Source of the DNA: Occallatibacter gabretensis
GTDB taxonomy: Bacteria > Acidobacteriota > Terriglobia > Terriglobales > Acidobacteriaceae
DNA length: 64,000 nucleotides
Reading direction: 5' to 3'
Assembly (NCBI RefSeq): GCF_001449115.1
Contig: NZ_LAIJ01000012.1
Span: 486,947-550,946, forward strand
Part shown: positions 1 to 8,311 of the stretch, piece by piece
Layout of the letters: each line of letters begins with the position of its first letter
Numbering within the stretch: position 1 is the stretch's first letter
Translations under genes and position numbers: made by a program
The notes under the pieces: model-generated
Seen by the model: only the letters and a program-made list of their open reading frames with translations
Told to the model about the DNA's origin: nothing
The model's database searches: none

Positions 1-3000
1 GGTTGGGGTGGATACGTGGAGCTTAGCTGAAGCAGATTTCAACGGCGACGGAATTCCGGATCTCGCAGTTCTCGGTACAAACGGCAAGGGTATTGTCATA
101 TATCTGGGAACTGGAAACGGGAATTTCACTGCAGAGCCTAACCCTTTGTCATCGAGCTTGGCGGGATTCGCGGTCGGTGATTTCAATGGCGATGGAATTC
201 CGGATCTTGCAGCGCCTTATGGGAATGGCGTAGTGCTATATCTTGGCAGTGGAACCGGCACTTTTTCGCAGTCGGCTAGCGTTTCGTATCCCAATACTAC
301 TTCCATGCTTCAAGTCAATGCAGGCGACTTCAATGGAGATGGGCTTTCCGATGTAGTTGGCGTTCCCTTCGATGGTGATCCACAGAACTTCATCACCCAG
401 GTATTCGTCAGTCTGACCTCCGGCCAGCAAAGCTCAGCTACATTGTCACCAACTCTGACATACGGCATCCACAATATTGCGGCCAGCTACTCCGGAGATA
501 GCAACTTCGCCGCCAGCACTTCTGGCACTGTTATTATCTCCAACCAGCAATCAACAACTCTCACCTTAAGTGCTACTCCAAGCTCTGGGCTGTTTGCCGG
601 GCAAACTACCCTGCTAACAGCCACATTGAGCCCGTACACAAACTCAGGCGGCAGTTCCAATGGCGAATCCGTCACATTTTCTGAAGGCGGTTCGCCGATA
701 TGCACAGGCACGCTTTCAAATGGAGTAGCCACATGCTCATTGCAGATTCTGTTCACCGGATCTCAGAGCTTTAGTGCGGCTTATTCGGGTGACGCTTACT
801 TCACCGGGAGCGCCTCAAACTCCATCACCATCACCGCCACCGCCGCACCAACCACTCTTACCCTGAGCGCAGCCCCGAGCTCCGGCCTTATTGCCGGCCA
901 GACAACTTTGCTGACCGCTACTCTTAGCCCCTATTCAATTTCAAGTATTAGCTCGGACTTTCAAGACCTCTCGTTTTATAACGGCAGCACATTTATGGGT
1001 TACGGCAGGCTCTCGGGCGGCGTGGCGACACTCACATCGTCGCCGCTCGCTGCTGGATCTCAGAGCCTGAGTGTGTCTTACCCTGGAAACTCTCTTTTAG
1101 CCCCCCGCAATACCAGCATTACGGTCAGCGTTGCAAAAACCCAGCCCAGCCTGACCCTGAGTGCAACTCCGGGCAGCACGGTGCAGGGCCAGACGGCCAT
1201 TCTCATGGCGACTCTCAGCGGTTATTACGGTTCAGGGAGCAATGAGCCCATTACATTTATGATTGGCAGCCAGGTTCTGGGGACAGGCACCCTGTCCGGC
1301 GGCACGGCAACCTTAAAGCTCTCCACGTTGCCGCCGGGCGCCAGTTCTCTTACTGCAACTTACCCCGGTGACACCAGTAATGTCGGTGCAACTTCGAATA
1401 CTCTCCCTTACACGGTCTATACATCCCAGGCAGCAACGACCACTACGCTCGCCTTGACCAGCGGCGGCAGCTCCGCCACATCGGTTTCTACCGGTTCCGT
1501 GGTCACGCTCACAGCCACAGTCATGGCCGGCTCAACTCCTGTCACCAGGGGGCTGGTCAAATTCTGTGACGCTGCGGCAACGTATTGCGAAGACTTTCAC
1601 ATCATAGGCACCGCCCAACTTACCTCCGCAGGCACCGCTGTCCTCAAGTTCCGTCCCGCAATTGGCAGCCATACTTATAAGGCAGTCTTTGCCGGCACCA
1701 ACATCAATGTAACAAGCTCCTCAACAGTCTCATCGCTGGCTGTTACCGGCATTTACGGCACTGCCACCACACTTTCCTGGGATGGTTCCACCGCCGACCC
1801 CACCCTGACCAGTTCGGTAAAAGCATTCACCTCCAGCCCGAGTCCTACAGGATCGGTCTCCTTCGTGGACACAAGCAATGGCAACGCCGTCCTGGGAACA
1901 GTGCCACTCGGTGCTTCCACTGCCACACCATCATTATTGACCTCCGCCAGTCTGGCTAACAGCAATGGGGCCTTCGCGATTGCAGACTTTAATAGAGACG
2001 GCATTCCTGACATGGTCCTCTCCACCGCGAGCGGCGTCACAGTCTACTTCGGCAATGGCGATGGAACCTTCGCGCAGACACCGGCAATTACAGCACTCCC
2101 TGGAAATCCATACGCCTCGGGATTTGTAGTCAGTGACTTCAATAGCGATGGAATTCCGGATCTGGCAATCATCACGTACCTGGACGGGAACTATGCTGTC
2201 GCAATTTTGCAGGGAAAAGGAGACGGCACCTTCACGATCGGTTCCACCATAAGCGCTGGCCCGCCGAATGTATATGTATACCCATTTGCCGGAATCATAG
2301 TGGCGGACTTTAACAACGATGGAGTTCCCGACTTGTTAGTAGAAGTGGAAGGTGCGGGATACACCTCGTATAGCTATGTAGTTCTTTTCGGCAACGGAGA
2401 TGGCACCTTTCCAGGCCTCGCGGGGGGCGTCACCACCACGAACGAGGGATTTGGATCCGTTGTAGCCGATTGGAACGGCGATGGCATTCTGGACCTTGCT
2501 AATTTCTCGTATAACGGCAGCACGGAAAAATGGCAAATTAACACATTGCTTGGCAATGGGGATGGAACCTTCACTGCGGGTACGACGTTGCCGCTCAGCG
2601 GACAGCCAAATGGAATTCTGACAGCTGATTTCAACGGCGATGGAAATCCAGATCTGGTAGCGTCAGCATACCCTGCCTATAACAACAGCACCCAAAGTTA
2701 TTCGCCTAACAATGTCACTCTATTTACGGGTAAGGGAGGCGGAACTTTTAATGTGGGGCACGGCGTGAATCCATCAACCGCCCTTTCTACCATTATTGTT
2801 GGCGATTTCAATGGCGATGGTATCCCGGATATTGCGGGTTCGAATGAAACCAACAATGGTCTGTCCGGATTCAGCTACCTGTTAGGCAAAGGGGACGGCA
2901 CTTTCACCCAGGAAAATGTGCAAACCTCCATAAGTTACGGCGCTAGTCCTGCAACAGCCGACTTCAACGGCGATGGAATCTCCGACTTGGCAATGGCCAC

Positions 3001-4015
3001 CGTTACGTCTCCACAGACAATCCTCGTCGGGCTCACAAGCCCCCTCCAGAGCACAGTTTCGCTCTCGCCAAATCTCACTGACAGTACACACGTAATCGAA
3101 GCCACCTACTCGGGCAACAGTAATTTCCTCCCAAGCATCTCCCCAACCGTCACCATTAACAACACGGTGCCCACCGGGCCCGCGGTCATCACATCGCCGG
3201 TTCCGGGAACCAAGCTCTCCGGCTCAACAGTCACCTTCACGTGGACACCCGGCAGCGGCGTCAGCGTTTACCAGATCAGTGTAGGAACCAAATGGCCGGG
3301 CGCAATTGACATTTATGGCGGAGGCGCTACCACGGCGACTTCGGCCACTGTCACAGGCATTCCCACAAATGGAATAGATGTGTACGTCATGCTCCGGTCA
3401 GTGATCAACGGCGTTGTGTATACCAATTTCTACACCTACACAGCAGCCGGTTCTCTCACACCCCCAGCCCTGATAGCGCCAGCGCCAAACAGCCACCTCG
3501 GAAGCTCTACCGTCACCTTCAAGTGGTCACCGGGCAACGGACCAACCGCGTACTTGCTGAACATAGGCACCAAATGGCCCGGCGCAGATGACATCTATGG
3601 AACAGGCGTCACAACCGCCACTTCTGTCGAAGTGCCCGGCCTGCCCACAAACGGCGTCAACGTCTATGTCCAGCTGCGTTATTTCTTCAATGGCGTCTGG
3701 ACAGATATCAACTACACCTACACGGCAGAGGGCACCACCGCCCCGCCGGTCTTATTTACTCCCGCGCCGGGCAGCCAGCTTACCGGCTCCACCGCAATCT
3801 TTCAGTGGACAAACGGCCCTGGCGTAACGGGATACACACTTTCTGTGGGAACATACGGTCCCGGCTACTTCAACATCTATAGCTCGCCGCTTCTCACCAG
3901 CACCGTCGCCGTCGTACCCAACATTCCCACCAACGGCAAGCCTGTTTACGTCATGCTCCGGTATCAAATCAATGGAGTCTGGCAAACCGCCAACTACACC
4001 TATACTGCCCAATAA
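1..4015 (+). CDS. FG-GAP/VCBS and Ig-like repeat surface protein, 5' end outside the window
   Basis: Large secreted or surface adhesin-like protein of unknown ligand. The reading frame is open from the window edge (a GTG at 8 is only an internal codon), so the N-terminus and signal peptide are missing. In order: FG-GAP/VCBS repeats with DFNGDGIPDL-type calcium-binding loops (residues about 5-130), several bacterial Ig-like modules (about 150-600) with SLSATP and YPGD-like repeats, a second FG-GAP block (about 640-1000), a partial Ig module, and three tandem C-terminal modules of about 94 residues from about 1057 to the end. Each C-terminal module carries SGSTVTFTW, GTKWPG and PTNG motifs. FG-GAP loops form integrin-alpha-like beta-propellers in known proteins; an adhesive or polysaccharide-binding role is inference. 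A perfect hairpin follows the stop. Confidence 0.85.
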   Translation, partial: VGVDTWSLAEADFNGDGIPDLAVLGTNGKGIVIYLGTGNGNFTAEPNPLSSSLAGFAVGDFNGDGIPDLAAPYGNGVVLYLGSGTGTFSQSASVSYPNTTSMLQVNAGDFNGDGLSDVVGVPFDGDPQNFITQVFVSLTSGQQSSATLSPTLTYGIHNIAASYSGDSNFAASTSGTVIISNQQSTTLTLSATPSSGLFAGQTTLLTATLSPYTNSGGSSNGESVTFSEGGSPICTGTLSNGVATCSLQILFTGSQSFSAAYSGDAYFTGSASNSITITATAAPTTLTLSAAPSSGLIAGQTTLLTATLSPYSISSISSDFQDLSFYNGSTFMGYGRLSGGVATLTSSPLAAGSQSLSVSYPGNSLLAPRNTSITVSVAKTQPSLTLSATPGSTVQGQTAILMATLSGYYGSGSNEPITFMIGSQVLGTGTLSGGTATLKLSTLPPGASSLTATYPGDTSNVGATSNTLPYTVYTSQAATTTTLALTSGGSSATSVSTGSVVTLTATVMAGSTPVTRGLVKFCDAAATYCEDFHIIGTAQLTSAGTAVLKFRPAIGSHTYKAVFAGTNINVTSSSTVSSLAVTGIYGTATTLSWDGSTADPTLTSSVKAFTSSPSPTGSVSFVDTSNGNAVLGTVPLGASTATPSLLTSASLANSNGAFAIADFNRDGIPDMVLSTASGVTVYFGNGDGTFAQTPAITALPGNPYASGFVVSDFNSDGIPDLAIITYLDGNYAVAILQGKGDGTFTIGSTISAGPPNVYVYPFAGIIVADFNNDGVPDLLVEVEGAGYTSYSYVVLFGNGDGTFPGLAGGVTTTNEGFGSVVADWNGDGILDLANFSYNGSTEKWQINTLLGNGDGTFTAGTTLPLSGQPNGILTADFNGDGNPDLVASAYPAYNNSTQSYSPNNVTLFTGKGGGTFNVGHGVNPSTALSTIIVGDFNGDGIPDIAGSNETNNGLSGFSYLLGKGDGTFTQENVQTSISYGASPATADFNGDGISDLAMATVTSPQTILVGLTSPLQSTVSLSPNLTDSTHVIEATYSGNSNFLPSISPTVTINNTVPTGPAVITSPVPGTKLSGSTVTFTWTPGSGVSVYQISVGTKWPGAIDIYGGGATTATSATVTGIPTNGIDVYVMLRSVINGVVYTNFYTYTAAGSLTPPALIAPAPNSHLGSSTVTFKWSPGNGPTAYLLNIGTKWPGADDIYGTGVTTATSVEVPGLPTNGVNVYVQLRYFFNGVWTDINYTYTAEGTTAPPVLFTPAPGSQLTGSTAIFQWTNGPGVTGYTLSVGTYGPGYFNIYSSPLLTSTVAVVPNIPTNGKPVYVMLRYQINGVWQTANYTYTAQ
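3178..4012 (+). repeat. Three tandem about 94-codon repeats in the C-terminus of the FG-GAP protein
   Basis: Three consecutive modules begin with PAVITSPVPG, PPALIAPAPN and PPVLFTPAPG and end with YTYTAA, YTYTAE and YTYTAQ. They share the order (S)GST-F-W, Y-(S/N)-(V/I)GT, PTNG, VYV-LR, NG-V, NYTYTA. The repeats are diverged at DNA level, so they are old. They look like fibronectin/Ig-like stalk or C-terminal sorting modules; their function is not known to me. Confidence 0.8.
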
Positions 4016-4035
4016 GTTCACTGAGGGGCAGTCCC

Positions 4036-4169
4036 GTTACTTTCGTCCATTGAACTTTCGTACCGTGTTCCATCCGCAGAAACTTTGCGTGCAATTAACC
4101 CCGAATATGCTTTACTCATAATCAGCAGAGAAAGCGACGGCCCGAATCCTCATGGATTCGGGCCGTCGC
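4036..4169 (+). repeat. Copy A of a duplicated intergenic element ending in a terminator hairpin
   Basis: This stretch aligns with 46574-46698 without similarity between the flanking genes. Conserved blocks, in order and at nearly constant spacing, are GTTACTTT-GTCCATTG, CTTTCGTA, TTTGC, AATTA, TATGC and ACTCATAATCAGCAG, then a GC-rich hairpin. TTTGCG and TATGCT are 16 nt apart and look like a -35/-10 pair, which would put a start just before the CTCATAATCAGCAG block. It could be a very short RNA gene with its own terminator, or a mobile or structural intergenic repeat. It lies between the FG-GAP gene and serS. Confidence 0.6.
4134..4169 (+). terminator. Perfect 16-bp hairpin after the FG-GAP gene
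   Basis: GCGACGGCCCGAATCC is followed by a TCAT loop and its exact reverse complement. No strong T-tract follows. It is the last part of repeated element A and probably terminates the upstream transcript or the element itself. Confidence 0.75.
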
Positions 4170-4400
4170 CGTTATGGGAGGGGAGGGGGCCCCTCCCCCA
4201 CCCCCTCTGCACTGAAATTTGTGCAAACGAACTGATTCACCATCACCCAACTGCACAGTCTCGAAATGAAGATCGCATAAAGATTTCTCCAGAAACTGTG
4301 CGAACGGTATGTAAGCTACAGAAAAACCATAACTTCAGAATCCGTGCAGCACAGGATAACTCGCAACAGCTGCCCTATCCTCCGGTACACTAGGAAAGTC
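4170..4400 (+). other. serS upstream region with a G/C-block hairpin
   Basis: At 4180-4198 there is GGGGAGGGG, one G, then CCCCTCCCC, a perfect 9-bp inverted repeat of pure purine/pyrimidine blocks. It follows the terminator of element A and sits about 200 nt before the serS start. It may be a second terminator stem or a leader structure of serS. I see no T-box signature and no gene here. Confidence 0.5.
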
Positions 4401-5732
4401 ATGCACGACATAGGATTTGTCCGGTCCAATCTGGACCTGGTAGAAGCAAAACTGCGCGCACGCGGAGCAGACCCTGCCGCGCTCCTCGGCGATTTCCGCT
4501 CACTCGACCTCCGCCGCCGCGAAGCCATCCGTGAGGCCGAAACCCTCAAGGCCCGCCGCAACGAACTCTCGGAGCAGGTCGGCCAGCTCAAGCGCCAGAA
4601 ACAGGACGCCACAGCGCTCATGGACGAAACCCGGGCGCTGAAAGACAAACTGGACGACCTCGACAAGACCGCCACAGCACTTGACGACGAATTGCGTCTC
4701 TCGCTCTCCCGCGTGCCCAACCTCACCCGCGACGAAGTTCCCGCCGGCAAATCCGAAGCCGACAACGTCACCGTCAAGGAATGGGGCGCAAAGCGCAGCT
4801 TCGATTTCGAAGCAAAACCCCACTGGGAGTTGGGCGAACAGCTCGGGATTCTCGACCAGGACCGCGCCGCCAAGCTCAGCGGAGCCCGTTTCGCCGTCTA
4901 CTTCGGACCCGGTGCCCGGCTTGAACGCGCACTGGCCGGCTTTATGCTCGATCTGCACACGGAAAAGCACGGCTACACCGAAGTCCTGCCGCCCTTCATG
5001 GTGAACTCGAAGTCGCTCTTCGGCACCGGCCAGTTGCCCAAGTTCGCCGAAGATCTCTTCCGCACCTCGGACGCCGACGCCGAGAGCGCGGCAAACGGTG
5101 AATTCAAAGACGCAGACCACTGGCTCATTCCAACGGCAGAAGTCCCCGTCACCAATCTTTACCGCGACGAAATTCTCGACGAAACCCGTCTGCCCATCGC
5201 CTTCACCGCCTACACTCCCTGCTTCCGCGCCGAAGCCGGAGCTGCAGGCAAGGACACCCGTGGCATCATTCGCCAGCATCAGTTCCAAAAGGTAGAGCTG
5301 GTCAAGTTCGTCAAACCGGAAGACTCAGACACAGAGCATGAAAAGCTGACCCGCGACGCCGAAGAGATTCTGGAGCTTTTGGACCTGCCGTATCGCCGCG
5401 TTCTGCTGTGCGCAGGCGATACCGGCTTCTCTGCAGCCAAAACCTACGACCTCGAAGTCTGGCTTCCAGGCCAGGGTCTCTATCGCGAAATCTCCTCCTG
5501 CTCGAACTTCGAGTCCTTCCAGGCGCGCCGCGCCAATATCCGTTACAGGGCAAGCGGACCAAAAGGCAAAAGCGAGTTCCTGCACACCATCAACGGCAGC
5601 GGATTGGCCGTCGGGCGCACCTGGCTCGCGATCCTCGAGAATTACCAGCAGGCAGACGGCTCAGTGGTTGTGCCGGAAATTCTTCGGCCCTACATGGGCG
5701 GCTTGACTACAATTAACAAGCAGAACTTCTGA
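4401..5732 (+). CDS. serS: Serine--tRNA ligase
   Basis: Charges tRNA-Ser (and tRNA-Sec) with serine in the cytoplasm. The 443-residue protein has the N-terminal tRNA-binding coiled coil (about 25-110, rich in KARRNEL-type heptads) and the class II catalytic core. Motif 2 is [18 protein letters not shown] (about 275-297), and motif 3 ends in [14 protein letters not shown] (about 397-412). I chose the ATG at 4401 because AGGAAA lies just upstream and the protein then begins MHDIGFVR-N like other SerRS; the longer GTG frame from 4344 adds 19 residues without homology features. It is followed 19 bp later by a small membrane-protein gene and may be cotranscribed. A tRNA-Ser gene is also in the window at 49328. 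Confidence 0.97.
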   Translation: MHDIGFVRSNLDLVEAKLRARGADPAALLGDFRSLDLRRREAIREAETLKARRNELSEQVGQLKRQKQDATALMDETRALKDKLDDLDKTATALDDELRLSLSRVPNLTRDEVPAGKSEADNVTVKEWGAKRSFDFEAKPHWELGEQLGILDQDRAAKLSGARFAVYFGPGARLERALAGFMLDLHTEKHGYTEVLPPFMVNSKSLFGTGQLPKFAEDLFRTSDADAESAANGEFKDADHWLIPTAEVPVTNLYRDEILDETRLPIAFTAYTPCFRAEAGAAGKDTRGIIRQHQFQKVELVKFVKPEDSDTEHEKLTRDAEEILELLDLPYRRVLLCAGDTGFSAAKTYDLEVWLPGQGLYREISSCSNFESFQARRANIRYRASGPKGKSEFLHTINGSGLAVGRTWLAILENYQQADGSVVVPEILRPYMGGLTTINKQNF

Positions 5733-5751
5733 TTTTCAACGAACGGCAAGC

Positions 5752-6126
5752 ATGAACAGGATTCTCAAAAGCTACTTTTACTGGACCTACCCGCGCGGCA
5801 GCTTCCATTACGACGTCATGGTGACGCTGATCCTCGCCTTCATCTTCATCACCCCGCAGGTATGGGATTACGGCGACAAGCCGCCAGCGACCGGCGGACC
5901 AAGGCAGCCCATCCAGGTGCTCGGCGACGGCGGCAAAGGCCTCATTCTCACCGTCCCCGCCAGTGAAGTCCCCATCCCGGCAAGGGTCACGGACTACACA
6001 ATGCGCCGCGCGCTCAAACGCGCCATGCAGCCCGTCACCGGCGACGCAGTCTCCATCGAGCGCTGGGAGCTCTCGCGTGATGCCAACGGCAATCCACTGG
6101 CATGGAAGGTCTGGCTGCACAAGTAA
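5752..6126 (+). CDS. Small membrane-anchored protein of unknown function
   Basis: 124 residues. An N-terminal amphipathic stretch (YFYWTYPRGSFHYDV) precedes one membrane segment (about residues 22-38, VMVTLILAFIFIT) and a soluble tail of about 85 residues with no motif that I recognise. Starting 19 bp after serS on the same strand, it is probably cotranscribed with it. It converges on the alpha-amylase gene, with only 10 bp between the stops. Reading frame and codon use match its neighbours, so I regard it as a real gene; no function can be given. Confidence 0.75.
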   Translation: MNRILKSYFYWTYPRGSFHYDVMVTLILAFIFITPQVWDYGDKPPATGGPRQPIQVLGDGGKGLILTVPASEVPIPARVTDYTMRRALKRAMQPVTGDAVSIERWELSRDANGNPLAWKVWLHK

Positions 6127-6136
6127 AGACCTGTCA

Positions 6137-7468
6137 TTAATCGACTGGTGCGTAAACGCAATAGCCTCGCGGCGGCGCAGGAAATTCAGCGCTACCTTCT
6201 CCGTCCGTGGTTCTTTCCTCCGGCTGCGGAGCTTGGTAGCCATCCCACGCCACAGGCTTGAACTTCTTGTTAGGCCATTTCGTCTTGACCGCCCGCCCAC
6301 TCCACTGGTTTCCAAGGTTGTTAAGCACGTAAACAAGACCTGTCTGAGACTCCGTGCCCGCCCGCTGCATGACATAAAGATCAGGATCGGCGTGAAGAAT
6401 CGAAGACTCCCCGCCGGCATGCTTATGATGCGCAGACACAAGAGCATCTATGCCATTCGGTGTGTTCGGCCGAGCCAATTCATTATTGAAGTAGTCCCAC
6501 CAGAACACACACGGATAACCATCCCCAGTCAGGATGAACGAGTAGGCCAGCATCTTATCGTTTACGATTTCATTGTTTTGCATGTCATGGTTGTCGACAA
6601 AGGTGACTGCATTGAAAGGCCGCGCGGCAGATACCGATCCCTCGTCCGTCAGTTTGCGCAGATCGTAGCTCGGCGTGTCACACATATCTTTCAGCTTGTA
6701 GCGAAGCGGGAAATCAAAAGCAGCCACCTGCTGGTCAGTAACAGCGTGGACCTTGTCCAGCCAGTCGCCAATGTCATCTGGACCGGACCAATACTCGCCG
6801 ACGACGAACGGCGCAAACTCGCGGCCGTCCTTCTTCTGGTACTGATACTTGGACAGCAGGCCGATCATCCACGCCCCGTAGCCTTTCACAAAGTCAAAGC
6901 GCAGCCCCTCGAAGTCCAGCTCTTCAATCAGCAGCCGTGCGTACTCAAACATTGCGGTGTAGACCAGCGGATTGCGGTGGCAAAGATGCGGAAAACCCGC
7001 GAAATTTTCCCCTTCGATCATGGTGCGCTCATACCGGCTGGGATGAAAGCAGTTCCAGTCGCGAGGAAACTTGCCGCTTTTCGGGCGAAACTTCGTCCAC
7101 ATCTTCTGCCCGTTTAGCGGGTTGGTCTCTTCCTCATCAGCGCCGGAGTTGTGATTAATCACCATATCAGCAATGGCGCCCATGTTGTGCTCGCGCATCG
7201 TGCGGATGAGATTCTCAAGCTCTGCGCGATTGCCGTAAAGGGTCTTCATCGAACCCTTCTGGTCGATGTCGCCCAAGTCGAAATAATCGTACGGATCATA
7301 GCCGTTGGAGTTCGGGTCGGCGGCCTTGCTGATCGGCGGAAGCCAGAGCGAATTAAAGCCGGAGGCTGCCAACTGGGGAACTTTCTCGCGAATGGTATCC
7401 CACCATTCGCCGCGCTTATCTTCTTTCACAGGCGCATCCCAGTAAAAAGCCTGCATCATAACTGCCAT
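6137..7468 (-). CDS. Alpha-amylase, glycoside hydrolase family 13 (GH13_7-like, cytoplasmic)
   Basis: Hydrolyses internal alpha-1,4-glucosidic bonds of starch, glycogen or maltodextrin. 443 residues without signal peptide, so it should act in the cytoplasm. The GH13 regions are visible: region I DMVINH (101-106), region II GLRFDFVKG with nucleophile Asp192, region III VVGEYW with acid/base Glu225, and region IV FVDNHD with Asp295. The N-terminal MQAFYWD, LPP-SK, GYDPYDYFDLG and KGYGAW motifs recall the archaeal (Pyrococcus/Thermococcus) and plant alpha-amylases of subfamilies GH13_7/GH13_6 more than typical bacterial secreted amylases; that subfamily call is from memory of those sequences. 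A glycogen or maltodextrin turnover role is inferred. It stands alone on the minus strand. Confidence 0.92.
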   Translation of the reverse strand: MAVMMQAFYWDAPVKEDKRGEWWDTIREKVPQLAASGFNSLWLPPISKAADPNSNGYDPYDYFDLGDIDQKGSMKTLYGNRAELENLIRTMREHNMGAIADMVINHNSGADEEETNPLNGQKMWTKFRPKSGKFPRDWNCFHPSRYERTMIEGENFAGFPHLCHRNPLVYTAMFEYARLLIEELDFEGLRFDFVKGYGAWMIGLLSKYQYQKKDGREFAPFVVGEYWSGPDDIGDWLDKVHAVTDQQVAAFDFPLRYKLKDMCDTPSYDLRKLTDEGSVSAARPFNAVTFVDNHDMQNNEIVNDKMLAYSFILTGDGYPCVFWWDYFNNELARPNTPNGIDALVSAHHKHAGGESSILHADPDLYVMQRAGTESQTGLVYVLNNLGNQWSGRAVKTKWPNKKFKPVAWDGYQAPQPEERTTDGEGSAEFPAPPRGYCVYAPVD

Positions 7469-7660
7469 GGAAAATCTCCCGCGTGGCTAAATTGTATGTC
7501 TGAGTAAATTTGAATAAATACTTAGTTTCCGCACTCTTAGGGATGCCAATACTAACGGCGAAGTTGGTTTCAGACACAGTCAAAATGCTTCCCACGCCGA
7601 AACCGCGCGAATTTTCTCGCTCCTTTGACTTCCACCAGGCGTCTAAACTAACTGAGGATT

Positions 7661-8311
7661 ATGCGCGCACGTAAATTGCTTTTTCTTCTTTCGCTGGTCG
7701 CACTCATCGCGGCTCCCATCTCCGCCAAAGCCGATGATCTTCAGTCGGTACTGAGTCGTCTCAACGTCGCGTCAAAGAAGTTTCACTCCGTCTCCGCCAA
7801 CGTTGTCTTCGATACGGAAACGCAGGACCCTGTGCCTGACACTGACATACAGAAGGGTACAGCGTACTACGAGCGCAATGGCGGCGCCTTCAAGATGGCC
7901 TCACACTTCCACGAGCGCAACGGCCGCCCTTTCAACAGTGGTTACAACTACACCGATGGCGCGATCCATTTCTTCGACGGCACAGAGATCCACACCTATG
8001 ACTTTGCGAAGTGGCAGAGCTTTCTCATCCTTGGCTTCGGCGCAAGCGGCACGGAACTGGCCGACAAGTGGGACATCAAGTACATCGGCTCGTCTGTCCT
8101 GGATGGTGTGAACGTTGCCCAGCTCGAGCTCGTTGCCAAAGACCCTACGGTCCGTAAGAATATCGCCAAGATCACCATCTGGATCGATCCCGATCGGGGT
8201 GTAAGCCTGAAGCAGCGTTTCGATGAAAGCCCAGGCGTCTATCGCATCTGCACCTACACGGACATTAAGGTCAATGTGACTTTGCCGAAGAACGCGTTTG
8301 ACTTGAAGTAA
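7661..8311 (+). CDS. LolA-like outer-membrane lipoprotein carrier family protein
   Basis: 216 residues with a clear signal peptide (about 1-24, hydrophobic LLFLLSLVALIAAPIS, cleavage near AKA-DD). The mature part has the LolA pattern: an N-terminal helix DLQSVLSRLNVASKKFHSVSA, then the beta-rich half-barrel with DGxxxxxYD-like strands and the late IWIDPDRGVSLKQ segment typical of LolA/LolB-fold proteins. The family shuttles lipoproteins through the periplasm, but Acidobacteria carry several paralogues with unknown ligands, so the exact role is open. GAGGATT precedes the ATG. Its 3' end overlaps the convergent glycosyltransferase gene by about 40 bp. Confidence 0.75.
   Translation: MRARKLLFLLSLVALIAAPISAKADDLQSVLSRLNVASKKFHSVSANVVFDTETQDPVPDTDIQKGTAYYERNGGAFKMASHFHERNGRPFNSGYNYTDGAIHFFDGTEIHTYDFAKWQSFLILGFGASGTELADKWDIKYIGSSVLDGVNVAQLELVAKDPTVRKNIAKITIWIDPDRGVSLKQRFDESPGVYRICTYTDIKVNVTLPKNAFDLK

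Noticed and set aside
4176-4189. G-quadruplex in the serS leader
   Set aside because: Only three separate G-runs are present on the strand; the perfect complementary C-block makes a hairpin far more likely.
4500-5288. 262-residue minus-strand frame opposite serS
   Set aside because: It is the antisense shadow of the GC-rich serS coding frame; no RBS or domain.
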